The position numbers and the translations under genes are program-made. Shown piece after piece: positions 1 to 9,934 of a stretch of 64,000 nucleotides of DNA (position 1 is the stretch's first letter; every line of letters begins with the position of its first letter). The notes beneath the pieces were generated by a model. That model ran no database searches and was not told where the DNA came from. It was given only the letters and a program-made list of their open reading frames with translations. The DNA is taken from assembly GCF_933775445.1 (NCBI RefSeq), contig NC_065875.1, positions 19,653,555 through 19,717,554 of the forward strand, written 5' to 3'. The stretch is from Argentina anserina. Taxonomy: Eukaryota; Streptophyta; Magnoliopsida; Rosales; Rosaceae.

Positions 1-683
1 GCAGCGCTTCGCACGTGTAGGAAAGCTAGTATTAGTAAATGGTGTCGTTTGGGTGATGTTAGGGTTTTCGGTTTATATGCCTCTCTATATAAAGCCATGG
101 TACTATGCTTCTTCCTTTAGTCTCCACCTCTCTAGTCCAGATTTTTCAAGCTCACTCTTTCAATCCTGATTCATTTAGCAATTTGCTCAAAATTTTGATT
201 TTTTTTTCTTAGATTGATTAAGGGATGGAAGAGCAAATGATGAGAAACATTTGGAATTGTAAAACTGATTGGTGAATAACCATGAAGCTTCCAAAATTCG
301 AGTGTTCTAAAACTGATGCTCTGCTCTGTCTTCACTCTCAATCAACGAATTTGGTTCATTGTGTATAAATTTCAAGTATTGTTCTAGGTTGTACTTAGTT
401 GCAAGTGTTTTGGTTATTGCCTTGTGAGAACCGAGCGAACTAGCATAGTGTTGCTCGTGTTTTGTTGCGGGCATAAAGAAACCTCATTCCTTTCTGGATC
501 ATAAGAATAATTGATGTATTCTCTTCTACATTGAAAGAAAGATCTTGTACATACCTAATTTGATGTCTATCGTAAAATGTGTTTTTTTATTGAGTTAAGT
601 TTAACCGATCTTGCTTCAACGCTACCTCAAGACTAATCGTATGATAAGATATGATAAGATAATCGATGAACCAGAAGATAAAC
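1..683. other. Non-coding left flank, no gene recognised
   Basis: I see no credible coding region here. A TATA-like box (TATATAAA, 86-93) sits in a promoter-like context followed by pyrimidine-rich leader-like sequence, so this could be the promoter and leader of an element or gene continuing outside the window. A 10-bp motif (ATGATAAGAT) is repeated twice in tandem at 641-660, just outside the LTR that begins at 684. Confidence 0.4.
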
Positions 684-923
684 TATAACGATCGTACCAT
701 GGAAAGCCACTGATACAAAACCCAAAAGGAAATGAAAGCTAAAGGAAACTAAAGAAAATACTAAAATTCAATATTCATCAATATCCTTACAAGCATACTA
801 CTTTGCCTTATATAGTGATATAAACCCTAAAAACCCGTTTTCAAAACAACCCGGTCCATTGACCCATTTTATGGAGGCCCAAAGTGATAGGTAGCCCATG
901 TCAAAAGTAGAATTATTATATTA
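684..923 (-). repeat. 3' LTR of the minus-strand LARD-like element
   Basis: On the minus strand the LTR starts just after the polypurine tract at 924-933 and ends at TATAACGATC (684). The right-hand copy begins TGTAACGATC at 11046. The two share the segment containing AAAGGAAATGAAAGCT and ACTAAAATTCAATATTCAT. The outer boundary by 684 was placed by comparing the two copies. Confidence 0.55.
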
Positions 924-931
924 CCATCCGC

Positions 932-1726
932 TTAAAGAACATGCTTGACCTCAAGCCTGAAGTGTCTTATGAGATCAGTTAACTCATGGTCATTAGTGTC
1001 CTTGTAAATCTCAATCAACCGAGCAAAAGCAAGAGCATAAACATATAGGTTGACTAGTTGAAAGGATATGGTAAACACAATAACACTTGTGTTCAAAAAT
1101 CCAATAGTGTTGTCAATACCATGAAGAGCAACAAGGTTATTGTCACCAAGATGATGGGATAAGAAGTCAGGATTATCATATGTAAATGTAGAGAAACCAA
1201 GGACATGGAAAATGATATTTAGAAACAAAGGCTGTTTAATTTCTTCATATGCCAAGTATGCATTCTCTAGTGGAATGATTGCATGAGCAGCACATATTCC
1301 ATTGGTTTTTGTAAGAACTCCATGACATTCTCTTTCACAGTTTCCAACCCTTGTATGTAGTAACTCCCAAGTTGTAAATGGTTCTCCCACTTCAAGCATA
1401 ACAACATAAGACAAGAGCAATTGAAGCTGCCAATATCCATTTATAAGCTCTTGGATAAAACTAGGGAAAAGTATTTGAAAGACCAGCCATGATCCCTCAA
1501 CTCCCAATGCATTATTTAGTTCCTGCCTCAAATCACTCACAGTAACCACAATGATATTCAATAAGACAACAATAGTCACTTCAATGCTACTTGGCACAAT
1601 ATAACAAAAGCTTCCAATAATATCAATTGATGAAATATGAGAGTAATCATTTGAACATGGATTAGAATTGTACCATGCTAAAGGCTGATGACCACTACAA
1701 ACTTGATGAACACCAATAATCCTCAT
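932..1726 (-). pseudogene. Open frame of unknown function inside the LARD-like element
   Basis: A 264-codon minus-strand open frame lies immediately inside the polypurine tract. It is rich in Leu, Ile and Val and resembles no retroviral domain I know; no transposase, reverse transcriptase or zinc-knuckle motif is visible. It is followed upstream, in another frame, by the 1733-2056 open frame, so together they may be one decayed protein of this element family. The open frame ends 9 bp inside the purine tract, as the last coding frame of an LTR element would. I assign no function. Confidence 0.3.
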
Positions 1727-1732
1727 ACTTTT

Positions 1733-2056
1733 TTATCTTCCCACTATAGTAATGATGGGATACTCGTGGCCATGGAGAGTCAAGCTTCCAATAACAAGTT
1801 TATTGCTAATGTTAGCTCCAAACAGTAAAGCCGGGACATAGCTATCATCACCAATAACAAAAGTATCACTAATGCATGATAGTTCCTTTTGCAATCTCAA
1901 ATGTTGCATCACAGATTTCTCATAATGATGCACAACCCCAAGACTGAATAAAAAGCAAGGATTGGTTTCTATATCCCCAGACTTAACACATGATACTAGC
2001 AAATTGACATTTTGAGAGACAACACTAACTTCATGTATACTATCAAGACTTCTCAA
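1733..2056 (-). pseudogene. Upstream piece of the unknown LARD-like open frame
   Basis: This 107-codon minus-strand frame is separated from the 932-1726 frame by a stop and frame change. It includes an SGDIETNP stretch and a C-terminal hydrophobic segment. No domain is recognised. The reading continues toward 2222, where the LINE target site begins, and would resume at 9471 on the other side of the LINE. Confidence 0.25.
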
Positions 2057-2525
2057 ATGCAGTTGTGTAACAATGAATTAGCACAGGGACAATGCCAGCC
2101 ATATGTTCACGTGTGAAGAGAGGGTTGCCACCACCATTATCACGAACCTTCTTATCAATTCCAAGGAAGCTTAGTTGCAGTACATAGTGGCCACCCTTCT
2201 TTAACCCCTCAGTGTTATAATCAAGTCATGCACACAATTCATATCCTTTCTTGATCAATCAATCGACCTTTCTCACTGATTCCAACTATTCAGATCTACC
2301 TTTGATTTTTACCTTTCATAGTCTCCCCAAATCAAATACCTAATTAATACTCATGACCGATTCATTTCTTCCCTAACAGCCCCATTGGCACCGCTCGAAA
2401 TCAAAGTACCTACTTAGCGGATCACTGCTGTTCGGATGACTTCATATATGTCTGAGATCTCTGTTATGAGCATTTTCCAGTGATAGCTGGTCTGTTACCA
2501 TCACAGATAGATAATTAGGCTTTTA

Positions 2526-3230
2526 TCATGGAATTGTCAAGGGCTTAGGGCTGACCTGACATGCAAGAATTTGAAGAAATTGAAGAAGAAACACAACCCT
2601 AATATGCTCTTTTTAATGGAGACCCACCAGCAAGATGCAACTCTAAAATTTGGAAGAAATACTTGCAGTATGACAATATGTATGTTGTAAATCCTTCGAC
2701 AACGAGTAGTGGAGGTCTTGCTCTTTTTTGGGATAGTAATGTCCAGGTCACTTGCATTACCAGTTTGGCAAATTATATTAATGCTTCCATTTGTTTTGCT
2801 TCGGATTTGTTTTCATGTTTTGTTTCATGTATGTATGGTTCACCTCATGCTAATCAGAAAGTTAATTTTTGGCGTTCCATGTACTATGTATTTTTTTCTA
2901 GAAATATTCCTTGGATTTGTGTGGGAGACTTTTATGAAATTCTTTGGCTTCATGAGAAATGAGGAGGTTTGCCCCAACCAAACTGGAGAATTAAGTTGTT
3001 CCAAGCTTTTTTGTCTAAGGTTGGCCTATTTTATTTGGGGTTCAATGGACCCAACTATACCTGGTTTTGTATTCAACACAGTAGTTGATTATCAAAGAAC
3101 ATCTGGACCGCGGGCTAGTGAATGTTGCTTGGAATGTTAAGTATCCAAGAACTCAAGTCACCCATTTACCCAAGCTACCCTCAGATCATAGACCCATCAT
3201 GGTTGACACTGTGCCTCAGGAATCTCTATC
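2526..3230 (+). pseudogene. LINE endonuclease (APE type), frameshifted
   Basis: The endonuclease would nick target DNA to prime reverse transcription. Its landmarks appear in order across three frames: SWNCQGL at 2526, a MLFLMETHQ segment near 2605, VGDFYEIL near 2921 (normally GDFNE), a GFNGPNYTW-like stretch near 3040, and SDHRPI at 3181-3198, the catalytic SDH motif. Frame changes near 2640 and 2960 and in-frame stops near 3085-3115 abolish function. Family membership is clear; activity is not plausible. Confidence 0.75.
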
Positions 3231-3540
3231 TTCAAAATTGTTTAGGTATGAACATATGTGGAACCCTCATCCAGATTGTTTTCAAGTTATTACAAGTAAT
3301 TGGAGATCATCCCCAATTGATTCAACTTGGTTAGTTTGGTTTGCTAATCTGATCCGGTGTAAGTCAGCCCTATTGAAATGGTCCAAAGATTCTTTCCCAA
3401 ATTTTGGGAAACAAGTCTTTACTAATTTCCAGAGAATACAAAGTCTGCTAGATTATGATGATGATCAGGTTGGGAATGAGGTTAAAACGACTTCAGATCA
3501 AATTGCCTATTACTGGAACCTAGAGGAAATGTACTAGAAA

Positions 3541-4829
3541 CAACGATCCAGGATTAGTTGGCTAGCTCAAGGGGATTTAAACACTCACTTTTTTCATCAA
3601 ACTGCAATTTCTAATTGGAGAAGGAACAAGATCTTGCGCATCAAGAATGAGAATGGGAAGTGGTTAACCTCTGAATCTCATATTGTTTCTTATTTCACAA
3701 ATTACTTTCATGATATGTATAAAGCTACAGAGTTGGAGAATGTTGATTTTGTGCTTGATTTTGTTGAGTGTTCTATCTCTACTGAACTGAATTCAGAACT
3801 AACGAAAGAGATTACAATAGAGGAGGTGAAGAATGCAGTTCTTGATCTAGGTGCTCTTAAGGCACTAGGGCCGGACAAATTTTCAGGAAGTTTTTATCAC
3901 AATCATTGGGAGATTGTTAAAGAAATTGTTCATGCAGCTGCTACATAGTCCTTGGACTCGGACACCCTATCTAATCACTTCAATTGTACCTATTTGGCTC
4001 TAATCCCAAAAGGTGATAATCCGGAGTCAGCCTCTCAATACTGTCCCATTGCTTTATGCAATTTTGGGTATAAGATTTTGACTAATGATGTGCTCTCTTA
4101 TATGATTCGTAAACTTTGCTCTCAGAATCTCTTGGATGCAGTTCGTAATTCTCATACATGTCCATTTGTGAGTCACCTCTTCTTTGCTGACAACTCACTG
4201 TTTTTTCTTAAAGCTACATTGTTCAACTGTGAGACTTTATCGAATATCCTTAACTTGTATTGTACTGCTTCAGGACAATCTATAAATATCTAAAAGTCGT
4301 CACTTTACTTTAGTCCAACTACAAGGCAGGAGATTATTGAACTATCGAATAAGATTTTGGTTGCCATGCTTCAACTCTTACTCAAGCAAGGAAAGAAACA
4401 AAGATTAAGGCTGTGGCTTTGGCTGTTCCGACTTATCCCATGACGGTCTTTAAGTTTCCGATTACAGTATGTAACCAAATTTCATCTTCCCTTTCAAATT
4501 TTTGGTGGGGAAACAAGGCTACTAATGGTATTCATCAGAATAAGTGGGAGTTGATGAATTGTGCGAAAGACAAAGGTGGTTTGGATTTCAAGAATCAACA
4601 TGAGTTTAATGTGGCTTTGCTTGCCAAGCAATGTTGGCGTTTATTATCTAATCTGAATGCTTTTTGGGCAAGGGTTCTAAAAAGTATATACTTTCCTGAT
4701 GGAGATCTGATGAACGCCGCTCAGGGTGCCTCTCCCTCTTGGGCATGGTCCAACCTTCTAGAAGGTCGTTCTTTTCTTTAGAGAGGTTTGTTGTGGCAAG
4801 TTGGGTCAAGTTTGACGGTGGATTTATGG
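3541..4829 (+). pseudogene. LINE reverse transcriptase, internally deleted and mutated
   Basis: The frame opens with the linker typical of plant L1 elements (DLNTHFFHQTA near 3570), then KALGPDKFSGSFYHNHW (normally KAPGPDGF) near 3860, then LALIPKGDNPESASQYCPIALCN near 3995, the RT finger region. It jumps near 4140 directly to HLFFADNSLFF (4176-4208), so the central palm is missing. The catalytic motif, normally FADD, reads FADN. The C-terminal thumb region (FWWGNK, KGGLDFKN, LLAKQCWRLL) continues to 4780. A stop at 4779-4781 and the insert at about 4830 truncate it. Confidence 0.75.
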
Positions 4830-4849
4830 TAGGCTGAGAAGCACGGAAG

Positions 4850-4985
4850 CTTGTCTGCAGTCGCGCTTTGCGCTTCAGAAGCGGAAGCGCGCCGGAAGCG
4901 GCCGGAAGCGCGATTCTGAGAAAAAGGTGGTTTGGAAGCGATATGGAAGCGCGAGCTTCCAAATTGGAAGCGTCAAATAGGCCGG
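4850..4985 (+). repeat. Subterminal GGAAGCG array, left end of insert
   Basis: About nine GGAAGCG or near copies occur in 135 bp, with matching CGCTTCC copies in opposite orientation near 7664-7745. The arrangement is symmetrical about the insert and not seen elsewhere in the window, which supports both ends belonging to one element. Confidence 0.65.
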
Positions 4986-4997
4986 AAGGAAGTGATA

Positions 4998-5009
4998 TGG
5001 TATCAGAGC
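4998..5009 (+). promoter_or_regulatory. Primer-binding-site-like motif inside the insert
   Basis: TGGTATCAGAGC is the standard initiator-Met tRNA primer-binding site of plant LTR retrotransposons. It is followed by about 230 bp of leader-like sequence leading into the captured cyclin exon. I infer that a piece of an LTR element (end of LTR, primer site, leader) was incorporated into the insert before or with the cyclin segment. No LTR is obvious upstream, so this could also be chance. Confidence 0.45.
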
Positions 5010-5259
5010 TACGGCTCTTGATCCTGTGGACCTCTTCATGTTGTAGATGCTTTGTTTATCTTCTTGCTTCCGCTAATTTCATTTTCAGTAGCTATCGATT
5101 TCGTTTTCCCCAATTTCAAAACCCTAGTCTCAATCCAGTCGATTTCATGCCCAATCTTGTGAAATCAAAGTCGCACAGCTTTTAATCGGAGAAGCCCAGT
5201 GCCTCTTGTTCTCTTTTCCAATCTGATTTTCGCCGTCTCTCTCATTTTCTGGCAATGCG

Positions 5260-6672
5260 ATGAAAAAACAAAGATTGCAACTGCTGGGTGTTGCCTGCAT
5301 GATGATTGCAGCGTACGATCCTAAGTTGTTTCTTATTTATGGAATAATTTTTATTTTTGGATGATCTGCATCTCCTTGGCTATCTAAATATATTTATAAG
5401 CATATGAAGTATGAGTTTTTTGTATGTAACGAACTGAAATGAATGCCAACTTTTCCAGTAAATATGAGGAGATTCATGTTCCAGAGGTGAAAGAGTTCTG
5501 TTACATTACGGACAATACATACTTCAAGGACGAGGTAGGTAATCTCTCTTTTTATTGTTGTTGTAGTTCTTGATGCTCTTTCTGTTGGTTGATTCTATAT
5601 TTTGCCAGTCCCTGAGCTATATGATGGATGCAGATTTTGCAAATGGAATTTGATGTGTTGGATCACTTGAAGTTTGAAATGGCAGCTCCAACAGCTATGT
5701 GCTTTTTGAGGTCATGTCTAGTTTTGTTAACTATCAGTCAAACATGAAGTTTATTTCTGTTAGTATGGATGTTGATTTCTGGTTTGTGACAATTCTGCAG
5801 GCGGTTTTGTTCAGTTGCTGAAAGAACAAGCTGTGAGGTATACATTTCTGACTTGGCTGCCTATTCTTGTTTAGTTTTGTACATTAATATTTGGGTCCTT
5901 ACATGTTTGGGTCAAATTGACTTTCAGTTTCTTTGTGACGGTCAATCTGTCATTTATGAAAGCAGATACTTGATCCTGGGCTGCTGATATATATGATGCA
6001 TTTTATCTATTTTCCCATTTTGATATCAAAACAATGCTGATGCATCGCCAACATCCAACATACAACTTTTTTTAGGTGCCACCAGTGCTGTTCCAGTGCT
6101 TGGCCCACTATATTGCAGAGTTATCTCTTCTAGAATACTGCACGCTTGGCTATGCCCCATCGCTGATTGCTGCTTATGCTACTTTCTTGGCCAAATATAT
6201 ACTCTCTCCTTCACAGAAGCCTTGGGTATGGTAAATTATTTGTCAGATTATATTTTTTGCCAAGACATTTTATTCCCTCGTGCTTGACATGGAATTCGGT
6301 TTTTTATCTTTTTTTTTTGTCCAGAATTCTACGTTAAGACATTACACAAACTACCGAGCGTCTGATCTGTGTGATTGTGTTAAAGTGCTGCATCACCTAT
6401 GTTGTAATGGCAGTGGTTCTAACTTAGCTGCAGTTCGAGAGAAGTACTGTCAACACAAGGTAAGAAGATTCTTTCTTCCTTTCTCTCAGTGAAGTAATAA
6501 TGATCCAATAGCTGCACGTATGGCTCTTCTGAAATTCATAAGAACTTATATTCATGTCCAAATGGCCTGTTCTAATCCGAGACATTTCTTTCCACCTTAG
6601 TACAAGTTCGTGGCCAAGAAGTACTGCCCTCCGTCAATACCTCCAGAGTTCTTCCACCACCCGAGCAACTAG
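5260..6672 (+). CDS. Transposon-captured partial cyclin-A1 gene, open and spliceable (199 aa)
   Basis: Seven exons with GT-AG introns rebuild the C-terminal two-thirds of an A1-type cyclin, a mitotic CDK partner: 5260-5312, 5459-5534, 5634-5710, 5801-5837, 6076-6225, 6325-6459 and 6601-6672. They sum to 600 nt with no stop or frameshift. Landmarks in order are QRLQLLGVACMMIAA, AKYEEI...EFCYITDNTY, a LKFEM segment, the start of the second cyclin fold (AHYIAELSLLEY), LCDCVKVLHHLCC and the typical ending YKFVAKKYCPPSIPPEFF. The destruction box and first helices of the N-terminal cyclin fold (MRAIL-like motif) are missing; recognisable homology begins near 5245. The ATG at 5260 is an internal Met of the parent (SGNAM...). 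It sits wholly within the Pack-type insert, so I read it as a duplicated fragment, not a normal cyclin gene. Expression is unknown. Confidence 0.75.
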
Positions 6673-6912
6673 AAGTTCACAGTTCGATGTATGTTGTTTT
6701 TTGTTGAGTTGGTGAGGCTCATTCCGGTCACACTCCCTATGCATATTGGATCGCAAGTTACTGTTGTGGGATAATCAGTTAGCTCTGATTCGTATCGTTC
6801 TTCAGAGCTCACCAGAAGCTGGCCTTGTACAAAGATAGATTGCGCTTCAATTGTTCTTGTATAGATACTTTGTTCCACACTATAAGAGATACATAGTCAG
6901 AAACCTTATATG

Positions 6913-7110
6913 TGCAGTGCAATCAGAGGTAGTGATCTTCGTGTAGTGTGTGCAATGAGAGGTAGTGGCCTATGTGCAGTGCAATCGGAGGTAGTGGCCT
7001 TCGTGTAGTGTATTTGTAGGTAGTGGCCTTTGTGCAGATGTAGATGGAGGTAGTGTCCTTTATGTACATGAGGATGGAGGTAGTTGCCTTTGCGTAGATG
7101 TGGATGAAGA
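6913..7110 (+). repeat. Minisatellite, about 35-40 bp imperfect units
   Basis: About five imperfect units built on GGAGGTAGTGGCCTTTGTGCAG with variable AT-rich spacers lie in tandem between the cyclin fragment and the kinase fragment. The minus-strand open frame across it (6923-7174) is repeat-encoded and not a gene. Confidence 0.6.
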
Positions 7111-7317
7111 AGAAAAATGTATGGTGCAGTGAGTCAAAATAAATAAATAATGAGAGATGAATGGAGACAATCATGCAGCAGCTGAGATGTTTTTGTATTG
7201 TGGTGATACAGAAGAGTTGAAAGTCTTATTAGTTGATGTTAGTAGATGGTAAGGCTTGACATGTATTGGCTTTAACTTTAGTTTGATTCAGAATAATTGT
7301 ATAAATGTTTATTCTTT

Positions 7318-7473
7318 CATATTGGTAGAGAAAATTGGAAACAATGGAACGACAAATCAGAACTATGACAGACAGAACGAAGACATAGAGCTACCAATAT
7401 TTAGTTTGTCCACAGTACTCACTGCCACCGATAACTTTTCAGTCAACAAGAAACTTGGAGAAGGTGGCTTTGG
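7318..7473 (+). pseudogene. Fragment of an S-locus-type (G-type lectin) receptor-like kinase
   Basis: The frame reads NEDIELPIFSLSTVLTATDNFS, then NKKLGEGGFG. This is the juxtamembrane segment and glycine-rich ATP loop of plant S-domain receptor kinases, where PVYKG would normally follow. Here homology stops right after GEGGFG (7473) and reads into unrelated sequence, with no GT donor at the break. The extracellular lectin part, membrane span and rest of the kinase are absent. It lies in the same insert as the cyclin fragment, so it is a second captured host piece. It cannot encode a kinase. Confidence 0.75.
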
Positions 7474-8039
7474 GATAAATTCCAAATTACACTTATTAAG
7501 TAGTATTGTCTTTATTTTTATTGAGTTTATTTGGTTGTGTAACAATAACATTGAATTTTCTATGAATCGGATAATGACTTTGAATTTGCTATTTTTTTTG
7601 TTTTTGTAATATTATATATACAGGTTAATATCTTTAATTATATATTATTTTATTCCGCACTTCCGAAACGTCCCCGCTTCTAAGAAATTTTGAAAAAAAA
7701 CGCTTCCGCGCTTTCAAACGCTTCGCTTCCACGTCCCCGTTTCCGATTCCATGCAGCCTAGATGACAGGACAATTGGATACTGAGACTACCTTCTTTCAA
7801 CTTTCGGGAATACAGTAACACTCCCTGTTGCTTCATACCAGTTTCCTTCATAATTGATAGACAAACTGAGACATGGAATCTATCTTTGCTCATGCATCTA
7901 ATTCCTCAGGCAGCTTCTGATGTAATCAGTGCAACAAGGTTTGGCTATATAATCTTGACAAACAAATTTGGTCCCCCACTACTTCAGGTGTATAGTCAGT
8001 CAAATCAGGCTATAGGTTGCTTGTGAGGAAAAGAATAAA

Positions 8040-9256
8040 ATGGTTTCCGCTCATCCAAATTGCTCACATCATGTGCCAACTAAGGTGTGGAAGTGGGTTT
8101 GGGCAGTTGACACTCTTCTAAAGATTAAACACTTCTTATGGAGGGCTGTGTCCAACATTTTAGCCACTAATGAGTTGAGATTTTTAAGACATTTGGCATA
8201 TTCTCCCATCTGTCCTCCTTGTGATAATGAGACAGAGTATGTGGAACATTGCTTGCTCCTATGTCCATTGGTCAAACAGGTTTGGTGTGTCCACCCTCTC
8301 TCGTATTGTGTTAATTCACATGCAATAACTCATTAGTTGACACTCTTTCAAAGATTAAACACTTCTTATGGAGGGATGTGTCCAACATTTTAGCCACTAA
8401 TGAGTTGAGATTTAAAGACATTTGGCAGATTCTCCCATTTGTCCGCTTTGTGATAATGAGACAGAGTTTGTGGAACATTGCTTGCTCCAATGTCCATTGG
8501 TCAAACAAGTTTGGTGTGTCCACCCTCTCTCGTATTGTGTTGATTCACAGACAATAACGTCGTTGGACAGGTGGTTTGAGATGATGTTTACTACAAATGA
8601 ACTGCGACCAATCTTTGATATGGGCTTTGCTACCCAAGTTACTTTTCTTCATTTGGCATATCTGGAAGGCGAGGTGTAATTTGGTGTTCCCAAAAGTGGT
8701 TTTTGACACAATCAATGTTGCTTATTTGGTTCATATGTCTGCTCAAGAATTTTTGCAAGTTCCCAAGAACCTAACAAGCCTGTCGTGGGTAAAGAATTTT
8801 CCTTCTGATGACTCTTGCAAGATTTGGGTTACTCCTAGGCTTGGAACCATCAAAATTAATACTAATGCGTCATGGGACACAATTTCTTCTGATTGTGGTA
8901 TCACTGCAATAACTAGGAATGCTGCTGGGGATCTCATTGGTGGTTTTCATGGGAATTGTTATGCTATTTTTGCAATGAATGTTGAGGCCTTGGCAATCGT
9001 TTTGGGTCTCATTTTAGCTTCTTCTCGCTCTCTTTCTTCTTTTCAGTTGGAATCGGATTCTCTGGTCCTTATTTCAACTCTTTTGAATCCATTATCTACT
9101 ATTGATTGGTCTACAGCTCAAACAATTGTGAAGATCCGTAGTTGGGCTAGAGGTTTTCAACAAGTTAACTGGTGTTGGGCCAATAGGAATGCAAATGGGG
9201 CAGTTGACTTTGTTGCCTCTCTTGCGCAATGCAGGGTGTGTCCTGTGGATTGGTAG
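8040..9256 (+). pseudogene. LINE 3' coding part: zf-RVT and RNase H domains
   Basis: 8040-8336 and 8422-8679 encode the zinc-binding region of plant L1 elements (VWKWVWAVDTLLKIKHFLWRA, then CPPCDNETEYVEHCLLLCP), present twice because of a tandem duplication. 8597-9256 encodes a plant RNase H-like domain: INTNASWD near 8860 (normally TDASW, so the first catalytic Asp is Asn), VEALAIVLGL near 8980, LESDSLVL near 9050 and ANGAVDFVA near 9195. The frame ends at 9256 and about 190 bp of 3' UTR runs into the A-tail. Frame breaks make it non-functional. Confidence 0.75.
8105..8559 (+). repeat. 230-bp tandem duplication in the LINE
   Basis: 8105-8334 and 8335-8559 are direct copies (AGTTGACACTCTT... 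to ...CAATAAC) with a modest number of substitutions and one small indel. The first copy ends in a stop and the second continues into the RNase H region. It duplicates the zinc-binding segment of the LINE. Confidence 0.85.
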
Positions 9257-9470
9257 TTTGGTAGTTGTTCCAATCCTCCCTCCTCCCTAAAGCGTGTTTT
9301 TCTTTATGATGCTGACTCCCCTCCCCCTTGAAGCTTTGGTAGTTGTTCGGTTTTTCACCCTTTCCCTTGTTTTGGAGATGGTTTGTTTCTTTTAGTTTCA
9401 TTCTTGTTGTTGTTTTGTTTGTTTTTTGAATGAAAGTTCAATTGCCAAAAAAAAAAGTCTTGCACACAAT

Positions 9471-9934
9471 GCCTTAGAAACATTTAGCACACAACATGGG
9501 CCCAAAGCAGTATTCAAGTTACAGCTAAGACCGTGATCAAACAATTTTCCATCATCTCTATCGATATTCAATCCAGAATTAATAAATTTGGGTGAATATG
9601 ATAACGCAGGCTCAGTAGGCAATGATAGAGTGTTACCACTGGGAGAGTCCTCCATTGTGCTTAAACTACCAGTACCTTGCACTTGAATGGGGCTTACCAT
9701 CGTAAAAGGAGACCCTAGTTGTGAAGGGGGAAGTGAACCTTGCAACAATGAAAGGACAAGTTGAGTCCGTGACAGAGAATTGATTTGAAGCACCGAAGAC
9801 TCAATCACTTCAGCTAGATGCCCCACTCCCAATTGCCTAAACTCGTTCAGTTTCTCAGATTGGAACAGAGCTTGTTCCATCGCCATTGACGCCATAGATT
9901 TCCGAAGTTCACAAAATCCCTCTTCTATCTTCAA
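9471..9934 (-). pseudogene. LARD-like element frame, right of the LINE
   Basis: Minus-strand frame, polar and Ser/Leu/Gln rich with a heptad-like N-terminal part (FCELRKSMASMAMEQALFQS), which could form a short coiled coil as gag proteins do. It reads toward the LINE target site at 9470 and is interrupted there. The extension past 9470 is LINE tail sequence. No catalytic domain is visible, and the function is unknown. Confidence 0.35.

Larger units (their letters stand above)
4831..7760. mobile_element. Gene-capturing (Pack-type) DNA-transposon-like insert within the LINE
   Basis: This segment interrupts the LINE reading between the thumb region and the zinc-binding region. It begins TAGGCTGAGAAGCACGGAAGC and ends with the inverse, ...CATGCAGCCTA; the reverse complement of the right end reads TAGGCTGCATGGAATCGGAAAC. 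Subterminal GGAAGCG motifs are dense and direct on the left (4850-4985) and inverted (CGCTTCC) on the right (7664-7745), as in class II elements with transposase-binding subterminal repeats. The target duplication may be TA or TAG; I could not confirm a longer one, so the superfamily is open. No transposase is visible. Inside lie a retroelement-like primer-binding motif, a spliced cyclin A1 fragment, a minisatellite and an S-type receptor kinase fragment. Confidence 0.65.
2239..9454 (+). mobile_element. L1-type LINE retrotransposon, decayed, carrying a nested DNA-transposon insert
   Basis: A plus-strand non-LTR retrotransposon with, in order, an APE-type endonuclease (from 2526), a reverse transcriptase (about 3634-4780), a zf-RVT zinc-binding region (8040-8540) and a plant-type RNase H (about 8820-9220), ending in an A-run at 9447-9456. 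The flanks carry a 16-bp target-site duplication with one mismatch: AAGTCATGCACACAAT (2223-2238) and AAGTCTTGCACACAAT (9455-9470). Removing the LINE rejoins the surrounding minus-strand LTR element. Every domain is broken by stops or frameshifts, the central reverse transcriptase is partly deleted, and about 2.9 kb of foreign DNA sits inside (about 4831-7760). The element is dead. Confidence 0.85.

Noticed and set aside
4648..4962. Minus-strand 104-codon frame over the insert junction
   Set aside because: It crosses from LINE sequence into GGAAGCG repeats, has no domain and is antisense to the LINE RT.
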